From: Gemmata massiliana
GTDB taxonomy: Bacteria > Planctomycetota > Planctomycetia > Gemmatales > Gemmataceae
NCBI GenBank assembly: GCA_000531095.1
Contig: HG799478.1
Location: 5,131 to 45,113, forward strand
Length of the DNA stretch: 39,983 nt
Direction: 5' to 3'
A model generated the notes under the pieces. It was given only the letters and a program-made list of their open reading frames with translations, was not told the DNA's origin and made no database searches. Position numbers and translations under genes: made by a program. This document shows, piece by piece, positions 15,806 through 23,545 of this stretch. Position 1 is the stretch's first letter. Each line of letters begins with the position of its first letter.

Positions 15806-18800
15806 TTACGGCGTTTCCACGGTAATCGCCATCACGATGGGCGCCGTGCGGTCCGGCCCCTTCACCAGCTCGATCGTCTTCACGACCGCGTCCGGGCGCT
15901 TCGTCGTTACCGCGAGGTAGCGCACCTGCTGTTGCCGGAGGGCGAACGCGAACTTGGATTCCGGCACGTCCACCTTGCGGATGTAGTCCGCGATGTGGAC
16001 CGCGTTCTTCAGTTCGTGGTCCTCGGTTTTGCCGTCCTCGTAGGTGAGCCGGACGATCATGCTCACCGTCTTCTCATTGTCGTAGGGCGCCGCCCACCCG
16101 CCGATCCCACCGAGGATGTGAATCGCCTTCGCCTTACCGTTGAACGGCAGGCTCACGCTCTTGGGCATCTTCGGCGGGAGCCCCCCGTTGGGGCTGCGGA
16201 GCATCACCACGTTCTTGACCTTGTCCTTTTGCGGGTCCACCAGCACGAACGGCACCTCGCCCACGGCCTTCGGCTTCCAGTCCGGGAAGACGAGGCGCCC
16301 GGTAGTGTCCTCTTCGTCGAAGAACATCCCCTTCGTAGAAACGATCGTCGCAACGCGATCCAACGGGAGCGGGACGTATTTCCCCTTCTGTCCGAGGAAC
16401 TCCAGCAGGTCCGTCAGCTCCTCCGGCTTCATGATCTTCTCGAAGCCCTCGGGCATGAGCGACTTGTCCGTTTCCTTGATGCTCACGATGTCGGCCTTCG
16501 CGAGCGCGTGGCGCTTGGCCTCGGCGTCGATGATCTCCGTGGTCGTGCCGGTTTGGGCTCCGAGGATACCGAGGATGCTCCGATCGTCGCTCGTCGTCAC
16601 GCGGTACAGTTTGAAGTTTCCCTCTACGCTGCGCGACGGGTCGAGGATCGCGATGGCGAGTTCTTCCTTCGGGTGAACGCCGAACCCGGTGAGGTCCGGC
16701 CCGATGGCCGTGCCCTCTGAGCCGTGCTTGTGACACTTCGAGCAGTGGGCGATGAACATCTTCTTGCCGTTCTCCACGTTGCCGGTCTTCGCGAGAACGG
16801 ACTTCAGTTCCTCGATCACCTTCTGCCGATCCGGGCTGGGCAGCCCTCCCCCAAGCGCGAGCAACTTGCGGGCACGCTCGCCGATCTCCTTGTCCGGGTG
16901 CGAAGCGAGGGCCGTGCGTTGGTCGAGGGCAAGCGCGTCGAACCGCAAACTTCCCTTCTCGACCGCGTCGAGGAACGTCTTGGTGGAATCGGGCTTCGCG
17001 AGCACGAGTTGCAGTGCAACGGGGCGCGCAGCGGGTGGTAGGTCTTTCAGTTTCGCGACGATCGCGGAGCCGATCCCCTTCGCCTTAGATTGCGAAAGCG
17101 CCTCGAAGATTCCGCTCGCGAGTGCGGGCGACACATCCGGCGTGACGGCCGCGAGCACCTGATTGGCCGCGTCGTCGCTCGCGGGCTGGAACTCGATGAC
17201 CTGCTGTGCGGCACTGATGCGGTCACCGTCCTTTGCCTTCGCATCGGCGAGCGTGGCGAACGCGGCCTTTGTGAGCTCCTTGAGCTGCTCGTCGATACCC
17301 TTTACACCCCACGTCGAAGCGAGCTTGAGCAACCGCCCGCGCGACGCCGTCGGAAGCCCGCGAATGAGCTTGGCGACAGCCGCTTCACCGTCGGCGGTCA
17401 GCGCAGCAGCCTTGCCCGTCGGCCAACCGGCCGCGAGCCCGGCCACGATCCGCTCGGCGACCGGCGCCTTCGACCGGGCCGCGACCGCCAGAACGTCTGC
17501 CAACCCGTCCGCGCCCGAGTCCGCGAACGCGCGGGCCGCGGCTTCGGCCACCGGGAGCAGCCCCGGATTTTCGGGAAGCTCAGGGGCGATCGCCAGGAAC
17601 GCTTTGTGGTGCTTGGTGACCGCCGCGAGCAGCGCCAGCGATCCCGTCTCACCGCTCTCGGCCCGGGCGATAAATTTGGACAGCGCGAACGCCCCACCCG
17701 TCCCCGGTTGCAGTTCGGAAAGGGCCAGCAGCCCCGCTTGCCGCACCTTCGCGTCCGTGTCGGCGAACGCCGTTTCGGGGATGAGTGCGAACCACTTGTC
17801 CTGACGTGGGAGCACCGTGAACGCGGTCGCACGAACGGCCGCCGAGGGGTGTGCCAGAGCCGCGAGTACACCTTCCGCTGCAGCCTCGTTGGTGCCGTCG
17901 AGGGCGCCGAGCGCGGCCAGGGTACGCAGGGCGTGAACGACCGCCGGATTGTTCCCGGTCTCATCAACCGATTTGTCGCCGAGCGTCTTGAGGAGCGCCC
18001 CGACCGCGTCCGCCTTCGCGCTCGTCGCGAGCAACCGCTGGGCGTGCAGGCGCCACGTCATGTTCGGGTGCTTCAGCGCCGCGACCAGCGTTTCGGGCGT
18101 GGCGTCCTTCAGCGTGAACGGCTTCTCTTCTTTCGCCTTCGTGTACACGACGCGGTAGATGCGGCCGTGCGTCTTGTCGCGCAGTTCGGTTTCGTAAGCG
18201 TTACCCCGACCGTTCTTGAAGCCGGCCGGCGTCGGGTTGTGCTGCACGATGAAGGCGTACCAGTCGATCACCCACATGTGCCCGTCCGGGCCGACTTGCG
18301 CATCGATCGGCGCGCACCACTCATCGTCACTCGCGACGAGGTTCCAGGCGTACTTCGACCGGAAGCTCGTGCCGGCCGGCTCGACGCTCATGGTCGCCGT
18401 GAGGTGCCCGGTCGGTTCCGAGATGAACGCGGTGCGGTTCCAGTATTCGCGCGGGTACGTGCGGGCCGTGTAGATCGAGATGTTCGACGCGGCCGTGAAC
18501 CCGCCGTGGAAGTCCACCTGCCTGACCTTATCGGTGATCGGCTCGATGTGGTTGTCGGCGGCGATGTTTTGCAGCACCGTCGGCGCGAGCCCCTTCACCT
18601 TCTCGTAGTAGCGGTTCGGGATCGGCATGTGGACGAACGGGCACCCGTTCGCGGTGCTGCCGAACAGCTCGCCGTTCTCGTCGAAGCACAGCCCCCAGGT
18701 GTTGTTGCTCGTGCTGCGGAGGAACTCGAGCTTCGTAACTTTCAGCGGCGCAGCGCCCTTATCGTCGGCATTCACTTCGACCTTGAAGCGGTAGAACCCC

Positions 18801-20164
18801 TGGCGAAAGTTTTGGCGCTCCCCGCCAACCGTGCCCACGAAGCCGGCGTAGCCGACCGAGCCGTACACCCAGTTATCGAAGCCGTAGTGCAGATTGCTCG
18901 GCCCCGCGTGCGTGTCGCCGGTGCTCCACCCGCGGAACAGTTCCTGGCGCACGTCTGCTTTGCCGTCACCGTCCGTGTCCTTCAGGAACAGCGTGACCGG
19001 CGCCTGGTGAACGATCAGCCCGCCCGCGTAGGGCAGCACGCTCGACGCGATGCTGATCTTGTCCGCGAACGTCGTGACCTTGTCGCACGCGCCGTCGCCG
19101 TCCGTGTCCTCGCACATCACGATCTTGTCGCGGCCCTGGCCCGCCGGCTGCATTTCGTTCGGGTAGTCCACGGTGATCGACACGAACAGCCGGCCCTGTT
19201 CGTCCCACGCCATCGCGATCGGCTTGCCGCCGAGTTCCTTCTCCGTGACGAACACCTTCAACTGGAAGTCCACCGGCGTGCTGATGTGCTTCATGCTCTC
19301 TTCCACGGAGAGCGGCTTCTGCATCTTCGTCAGCGGTTCGCGGTTCCCGCCGCGTGCCGGGTAGAACGGCACCTTCGCATCAACGTACTCGAACGGTTTC
19401 ACGTCCTTCGCGATCTTCGTCATCTCGGGCTTATCGAAGCTGAGCGGCTCGACGTAAGTGCCCGCGAGCGCCGGGTCTTGCCCCACGGACCAGCGGACGC
19501 CGCGCTCGAGCAGGTTGTGGAACCCGGGGTGGCTCCAGGTGCGCTGGTCGTGCCCCCACGCGGTGTAGAACACGCGCGCCTTGCCCTGCTCGCGGACCCA
19601 CGTCCAGGGTTCCTTCAACTCGCCTTCCGCACGCACTTCCAGAACCGTGCGGCCCTTTTCGTTGTGCTTGGTGTGAACGTAGGTCTCGTCCCAGCTCGAA
19701 AAGCTCTTGAAGCCCTTCATGATCGCGTGATCGGCCTTCACGGTTTCCGTGCGGAACGTGCCCGTGCCGTGGCTGCGGAACTGCGCGCCAACGAGGTCGA
19801 TGTACTTCGGCGAATTGAGGAAGCAGTAGCTCGCGCAGTGGACCGGCACGAACCCCTTCCCGCTCTCCACGAACTCCAGCAGCGCCGTCTCCTGGTCCGC
19901 GCTAATCTTGGTGTGGTTGGCGTAAATCATCAGCGCGTCGTAACCCGCGAGCGTCTTCGCGTTGAGGTCGTCGAGTTTGTCGGTGTACGTCAGATCGATG
20001 CCGCGCTTCGCGAACACCGGCTGCAACTGTTTGAAGCGGTCCGCGGGCCGGTGCCCGGCCGCATCGCCGAGGAACAGCACCTTGAGTTTCGGTGGCGCCT
20101 TATCCGGTTGCGCGAACGCGGTCGCGCCGAAGGCAAGTGCGACCAGGGAGAGTAGAAATCGCAT
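15806..20164 (-). CDS. ThuA / PVC beta-propeller / HEAT / cytochrome c fusion protein, secreted
   Basis: A 1452-residue exported protein. A signal peptide (about 1-18, ending ATAFA) is followed by a ThuA-like, class I amidotransferase-fold domain (about 27-235: VLFLGDAAGHRPADRF, GYDALMIYANH, FVPVHCASYCF, RVFYTAWGHDQRTW). A PVC membrane-bound-dehydrogenase beta-propeller (about 300-690) has repeated DTDGDG calcium-like loops and GDTHAGPSNLHYGFDNWVYGS. Helical HEAT-like repeats lie at about 690-1090. A cytochrome c domain has HCSKCH at 1140-1145 with GTAIGPDLTGFG after it. The C-terminal 200 residues form a beta-rich domain. This is a known fusion in Planctomycetes and Verrucomicrobia, thought to oxidise sugars or polyols in the periplasm; the substrate is not shown. 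A ROK repressor gene lies 185 bp upstream. Confidence 0.93.
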   Translation of the reverse strand: MRFLLSLVALAFGATAFAQPDKAPPKLKVLFLGDAAGHRPADRFKQLQPVFAKRGIDLTYTDKLDDLNAKTLAGYDALMIYANHTKISADQETALLEFVESGKGFVPVHCASYCFLNSPKYIDLVGAQFRSHGTGTFRTETVKADHAIMKGFKSFSSWDETYVHTKHNEKGRTVLEVRAEGELKEPWTWVREQGKARVFYTAWGHDQRTWSHPGFHNLLERGVRWSVGQDPALAGTYVEPLSFDKPEMTKIAKDVKPFEYVDAKVPFYPARGGNREPLTKMQKPLSVEESMKHISTPVDFQLKVFVTEKELGGKPIAMAWDEQGRLFVSITVDYPNEMQPAGQGRDKIVMCEDTDGDGACDKVTTFADKISIASSVLPYAGGLIVHQAPVTLFLKDTDGDGKADVRQELFRGWSTGDTHAGPSNLHYGFDNWVYGSVGYAGFVGTVGGERQNFRQGFYRFKVEVNADDKGAAPLKVTKLEFLRSTSNNTWGLCFDENGELFGSTANGCPFVHMPIPNRYYEKVKGLAPTVLQNIAADNHIEPITDKVRQVDFHGGFTAASNISIYTARTYPREYWNRTAFISEPTGHLTATMSVEPAGTSFRSKYAWNLVASDDEWCAPIDAQVGPDGHMWVIDWYAFIVQHNPTPAGFKNGRGNAYETELRDKTHGRIYRVVYTKAKEEKPFTLKDATPETLVAALKHPNMTWRLHAQRLLATSAKADAVGALLKTLGDKSVDETGNNPAVVHALRTLAALGALDGTNEAAAEGVLAALAHPSAAVRATAFTVLPRQDKWFALIPETAFADTDAKVRQAGLLALSELQPGTGGAFALSKFIARAESGETGSLALLAAVTKHHKAFLAIAPELPENPGLLPVAEAAARAFADSGADGLADVLAVAARSKAPVAERIVAGLAAGWPTGKAAALTADGEAAVAKLIRGLPTASRGRLLKLASTWGVKGIDEQLKELTKAAFATLADAKAKDGDRISAAQQVIEFQPASDDAANQVLAAVTPDVSPALASGIFEALSQSKAKGIGSAIVAKLKDLPPAARPVALQLVLAKPDSTKTFLDAVEKGSLRFDALALDQRTALASHPDKEIGERARKLLALGGGLPSPDRQKVIEELKSVLAKTGNVENGKKMFIAHCSKCHKHGSEGTAIGPDLTGFGVHPKEELAIAILDPSRSVEGNFKLYRVTTSDDRSILGILGAQTGTTTEIIDAEAKRHALAKADIVSIKETDKSLMPEGFEKIMKPEELTDLLEFLGQKGKYVPLPLDRVATIVSTKGMFFDEEDTTGRLVFPDWKPKAVGEVPFVLVDPQKDKVKNVVMLRSPNGGLPPKMPKSVSLPFNGKAKAIHILGGIGGWAAPYDNEKTVSMIVRLTYEDGKTEDHELKNAVHIADYIRKVDVPESKFAFALRQQQVRYLAVTTKRPDAVVKTIELVKGPDRTAPIVMAITVETP

Positions 20165-20205
20165 TGGCGGTTCCTCTTGGCAAACTCCGCCCGTTGGGGT
20201 GGGTT

Positions 20206-20352
20206 TAGGCGAACCCCGCCCACAAGGGCGGTGGGTGATGCGAGTCGTTGACGAATCTCACTCACTAAGGGCAAACGCGGCACAGTCCATTGCGGAGACC
20301 CACTGCCCCTACGGTGTCTTGACCCACCGCCCTTGCGGGCGGGGTTCACCTA
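20206..20352. repeat. Inverted repeat (dispersed palindrome, copy 2)
   Basis: Arms 20206-20236 and 20322-20352 are inverse complements with two mismatches over 31 bp, with the same core as the copy at 8539-8636. The spacer is 85 bases and holds a further partial arm-like stretch near 20299-20313. The right arm supplies the stop codon of the ROK gene (TAG, 20350-20352). Confidence 0.88.
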
Positions 20353-21516
20353 GATCAGTTCTGGGGCCACGGAGTCTGTTAAGTGCTGGATGATGCCCGC
20401 GACGGCACCCTGTTGTTTGCTGCCCTTCGCTTGCACGATATTGCAATCGGCGAACGATGGCGGTAGCGCCCGCTCACGGGCCTTCGACACGACCAAGTCG
20501 AACAGCGCCGCGTCGATCTCGAACAGCGGCGTGTGAATGAACACGGTCCCGGGGTTGAACAGATTAATCACGGCGGCGACGCCGACCGCAACGAACCCCG
20601 CAACCTCACGCAGTTCCGCGCGCAAATCAACCGAGCCGGATTTCGCGAGTTCGACCACTTCGTCCACAGTAACCGGGTGCCCGAGTTTCTTGCTGGCGAG
20701 CCACGCGAGTGCGGAGTCACTGGCGACCGTTTCGAGGCACCCGGTGTTGCCGCACCCACAGCGCCGACCGCCCTCGGACACGGCCGTGAAGTGCCCGATT
20801 TCGCCTGCCAATCCCGAGCGGCCCTTCAGCAAGCGCCCGCCACTTATGATGCCCAATCCGACGCCCGCGCCAACGTCCAAAAGCGCGAAATCGTCCATGC
20901 CCTTCGCCAGCCCGTAGTGCCGTTCCGCGAGGCACAAAGCGTGCGATTCCTGGAGCAGAGTACATTCCACGCCGAGGCGCTCGGCGAGGTCCGTGGTCGG
21001 GCAGTGGCCGTTCGTGATCGGCACGTTCGGCGACAGTACCCCGCACCCCTTGCGGTAGTCCACCAGCCCGGGCAAGCTCATCCCGAGACCGAGTGTGGTA
21101 ATGCCGGGACGGGCGATCAACTTCTTGGCCGCGTCTTCCAGTGCCCGAAGAAGTTCCGGGTACGTCGCGGGGGTGGGAACGATCAGCACATCGTCATGAA
21201 GCGAACCGTCCAGACCGGCAGAAACCACTTCGCAGTGGCCCACATCGATCGTGACACCGAGCACCTGTGCGGACGTGGTCGCGAGCCGGAGCTTGGGCGC
21301 CGGGCGCCCGCGTGCGAGTTCGGTCGCGTCCGCCTCTTCGAGTAACCCCGCCTTTATTAAGGAGGCGACCGCCTTCGATACTGTGGGAGCACTCAGGCCG
21401 CTCTCGCGGGCCACTTCCGCGCGCGAAAGGGCACCGCGAGACTGAATCACCCGCAGCACCTGTCGCTCGTTCAGTTTCCCGACAAGCGCAGGCCGAATGG
21501 TGGTGATGGCGGACAT
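20350..21516 (-). CDS. ROK family transcriptional repressor
   Basis: About 388 residues, starting at ATG 21516 (a TTG lies one codon upstream). The N-terminal winged helix (about 10-75: LNERQVLRVIQSRGALSRAEVARESGLSAPTVSKAVASLIKAGLLEE) binds DNA. The rest is the ROK sugar-kinase fold: a phosphate loop VTIDVGH, LGLGMSLPGLVD, DVGAGVGLGII, the metal site GEIGHF with zinc-binding CGCGNTGCLE, and NLFNPGTVFI. ROK repressors of this shape (NagC, Mlc, XylR) sense sugars or phosphosugars. Three TTTTaGTAAA-like direct repeats lie 56-92 bp upstream and are candidate operators. The gene precedes the ThuA/propeller gene on the same strand, so that operon is the obvious target (inference). The stop codon lies inside the dispersed repeat. 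Confidence 0.93.
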   Translation of the reverse strand: MSAITTIRPALVGKLNERQVLRVIQSRGALSRAEVARESGLSAPTVSKAVASLIKAGLLEEADATELARGRPAPKLRLATTSAQVLGVTIDVGHCEVVSAGLDGSLHDDVLIVPTPATYPELLRALEDAAKKLIARPGITTLGLGMSLPGLVDYRKGCGVLSPNVPITNGHCPTTDLAERLGVECTLLQESHALCLAERHYGLAKGMDDFALLDVGAGVGLGIISGGRLLKGRSGLAGEIGHFTAVSEGGRRCGCGNTGCLETVASDSALAWLASKKLGHPVTVDEVVELAKSGSVDLRAELREVAGFVAVGVAAVINLFNPGTVFIHTPLFEIDAALFDLVVSKARERALPPSFADCNIVQAKGSKQQGAVAGIIQHLTDSVAPELI

Positions 21517-21571
21517 CAAAGCGCGCCCCGTCGTGGGTGGTGTGAGATAACAGAGTAAGGGGTGCGCCGCG

Positions 21572-21607
21572 TTTTGTAAAGCGGTTTTAGTAAATCGATT
21601 TTAGAAA
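21572..21607 (-). promoter_or_regulatory. Three TTTT(A/G)(G)TAAA-like repeats, candidate ROK operator
   Basis: TTTTGTAAA (21572-21580), TTTTAGTAAA (21585-21594) and TTTTAGAAA (21599-21607) recur at 13-14-base spacing, AT-rich blocks in GC-rich surroundings, upstream of the ROK start. ROK repressors bind AT-rich sites, which supports an operator, but no consensus for this protein is known. Confidence 0.5.
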
Positions 21608-21904
21608 CTCGAATCAGCGCTCGCCGATGTGCGCCGACCACGTCGCGACCCGATGAATCTTGCGATAGCACGGGGCAAATCGCATACTGTTCTATTGTAT
21701 ATTTTCCAGCGCCTGGTATTATGCAGTAGGTCTATCCTTGTGCTAATATCGGATTGGTCAGTTGAAATGGATCGCGTCGGTGAAAATCGATGAATGTTGT
21801 TAGCAAATGCCACCCGCGGAAAATCAGTTTTCCCGGAGAAATCGATGTTTCCGAGGCGCCGGGGCGAGGATGTTAGCAAATGTTAGCCGGCGCGGGTGAG
21901 TGTT
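21608..21904. other. AT-richer intergenic region with repeated GTTAGCAAATG
   Basis: Between the ROK gene and the histidine kinase gene. GTTAGCAAATG occurs at 21799-21809 and again at 21872-21882 in direct orientation. An AT-rich tract near 21690-21720 may contain the ROK promoter. I see no credible gene; the short open frame on the minus strand has no protein-like composition. Confidence 0.5.
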
Positions 21905-23266
21905 TCACGCTCCGCGCGGCAGATCGATAATGAACACGGTCCGGTTCTCTCGGCGCTCCCACGCGATCTTCCCGCCGTGAGCGTCGATCGCCTGTTTCGC
22001 GACCGCGAGCCCGAGCCCGATGCCCTGGTCCTTGCCGGTCACGAATGGGTCGAAGATCTTCTCCGCGATCGCGGGTAGTGGCCCCGGTCCGGTGTCACTG
22101 ACCTCGACCGTTGCGCTGATCGGCGTTGCGGTCAATCGAACGCGAACCTCTCCCCCGGGACCGGCCGCATCAACGGCGTTGCCGATCACGTTTCCGAGGA
22201 GGTGAGAGAGCTGCGTGGAATCGCCGACGATAACCGCGTTCCCACCCGGTGGCGTCCAGATCACCGTTGTGCCCGCGTGTTGGCACTGCGGTTTTAGCAG
22301 GCTGACGGACTGATTGATGAGCTTTGCGAGGTCGCACGGTTCGCGTACACCGGCCGGCGGTTTGCCGAGTGCGAGGAACTGCCTGAGATTCGACTCGATG
22401 CGCGCAAGTTGTCGCAGCGCCACTTGGAGCGGCTCGGGATCGGCCGACGGGTTCTCGGCGAGAAACAGCTCCACCGCGAGTTTCGCACCGGCCGCGGCGT
22501 TGCGAAGCTGGTGGGCCAGACCACCAGAGAACTGACCGAGCACTTGAAGTCGTTCGGTGCGTTGGAGTTCGTCCTGAAACGCTGCGAGGCGCCGGGCCAT
22601 CTCGTTGACGGCTTCGCACAGATCGCGGAACTCGTCGTCGCCCCCACTCACGGGCATGGGCCGGAAATCCCCGGCCGCGATGAGTCGCGTGCGAGCATCG
22701 AGATCGCGCACGCGGCGCACGAGCCCGGAACCGAACGCGAACGCCAGAATCACTGCGAACACGCCCGCGCCGCCGAGGATCATGAGGGGCCGAACCGCAT
22801 CCGCAACGGCCGTTCGACGCAGCGATTCGGGGTAGAAGATGTACAGGCTGCCGCCGTGGTTCGGGTGTTTGGGCGACAACGGTAGGCGCAAGCACCGGTA
22901 TTCCTGGTCCCCGATCACGACCGGTGGGCCGAGCGTGTGCGCCTCACCCGCCTCGGGCAGAGTCGCGGTGGGTACGTCGGTGGGCGGCTTCGGCTTCGGG
23001 TCCGCGAACGTCGATTCGGACGGCGCGGTCGGGTGAACGAAGAGAAGCTCCGCCCCCGACAGCTTTTGCATCTTTTTGAGAACCGGTTCTGTGAGCGGAA
23101 AGAACGGTGGTTCTGTAAGCGTGCGTGCGACGGCCCATTGCTGTGTCGCGAGACGCTGTTCCGCTCCCCGCGCGGCAATGGACGCGGCCCACCCGGTCAC
23201 CACCGCGTCCCCCAATAGGAGGAGCACGAACGGAAGGAGCAACCGGTATCGGAGTGACAGGCGCAT
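21905..23266 (-). CDS. Sensor histidine kinase, membrane-bound, orphan
   Basis: About 453 residues from ATG 23266; the frame is open upstream but that part is not protein-like. Membrane helix 1 is at about 8-31 (LLLPFVLLLLGDAVVTGWAA), a periplasmic sensor of about 130 residues at 32-157 with no recognised fold, and helix 2 at about 158-182. A HAMP-like linker (about 183-235) leads to the dimerisation/phosphoacceptor region with His252 in SGGLAHQLRN; the usual Pro after RN is Ala. The ATPase has the N-box NVIGNAVDAAG, G1 VSDTGPGP and G2 GIGLGLAVAK with the FDPFVTGK motif between. No response-regulator gene is adjacent, so it is an orphan kinase. It is divergent from the 1307-residue gene with about 280 bp between the starts. 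Confidence 0.92.
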   Translation of the reverse strand: MRLSLRYRLLLPFVLLLLGDAVVTGWAASIAARGAEQRLATQQWAVARTLTEPPFFPLTEPVLKKMQKLSGAELLFVHPTAPSESTFADPKPKPPTDVPTATLPEAGEAHTLGPPVVIGDQEYRCLRLPLSPKHPNHGGSLYIFYPESLRRTAVADAVRPLMILGGAGVFAVILAFAFGSGLVRRVRDLDARTRLIAAGDFRPMPVSGGDDEFRDLCEAVNEMARRLAAFQDELQRTERLQVLGQFSGGLAHQLRNAAAGAKLAVELFLAENPSADPEPLQVALRQLARIESNLRQFLALGKPPAGVREPCDLAKLINQSVSLLKPQCQHAGTTVIWTPPGGNAVIVGDSTQLSHLLGNVIGNAVDAAGPGGEVRVRLTATPISATVEVSDTGPGPLPAIAEKIFDPFVTGKDQGIGLGLAVAKQAIDAHGGKIAWERRENRTVFIIDLPRGA

Positions 23267-23545
23267 GAGTGCGGTCGCGTGCGCGGGGGTTGAGTGATAT
23301 TGGGCCGGATGAACGGGGTAAAACCGGAGCCCAAACCCGGCCATTCTCCGGAATCTGTTCGTCCCGTTCGCGTGGGCGAATACTGTTCTTCTTTCGCAGT
23401 TCGCGCAGTGTGTAGAATAGGCTCCATTCTCCGCAAACGCGGCTGCATTGGCGCATCGGGGCTTTTTCACCCCGCGATGTTGTTTTATGCTGGTAGAGGC
23501 GCTGACACGGTTAGCCGGCGCGAACGAGTAAGGAACGGACGGCGG

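Noticed and set aside
17090..20155. 1021-codon open frame on the plus strand
   Set aside because: Antisense to the ThuA/propeller/cytochrome gene, Arg-rich and without motifs.
21601..21879. 92-codon open frame on the minus strand upstream of ROK
   Set aside because: Composition is not protein-like, there is no ribosome site, and the region looks regulatory.
23294..23545. Upstream extension of the 1307-residue frame
   Set aside because: It overlaps the divergent promoter region and its sequence is not conserved-looking.
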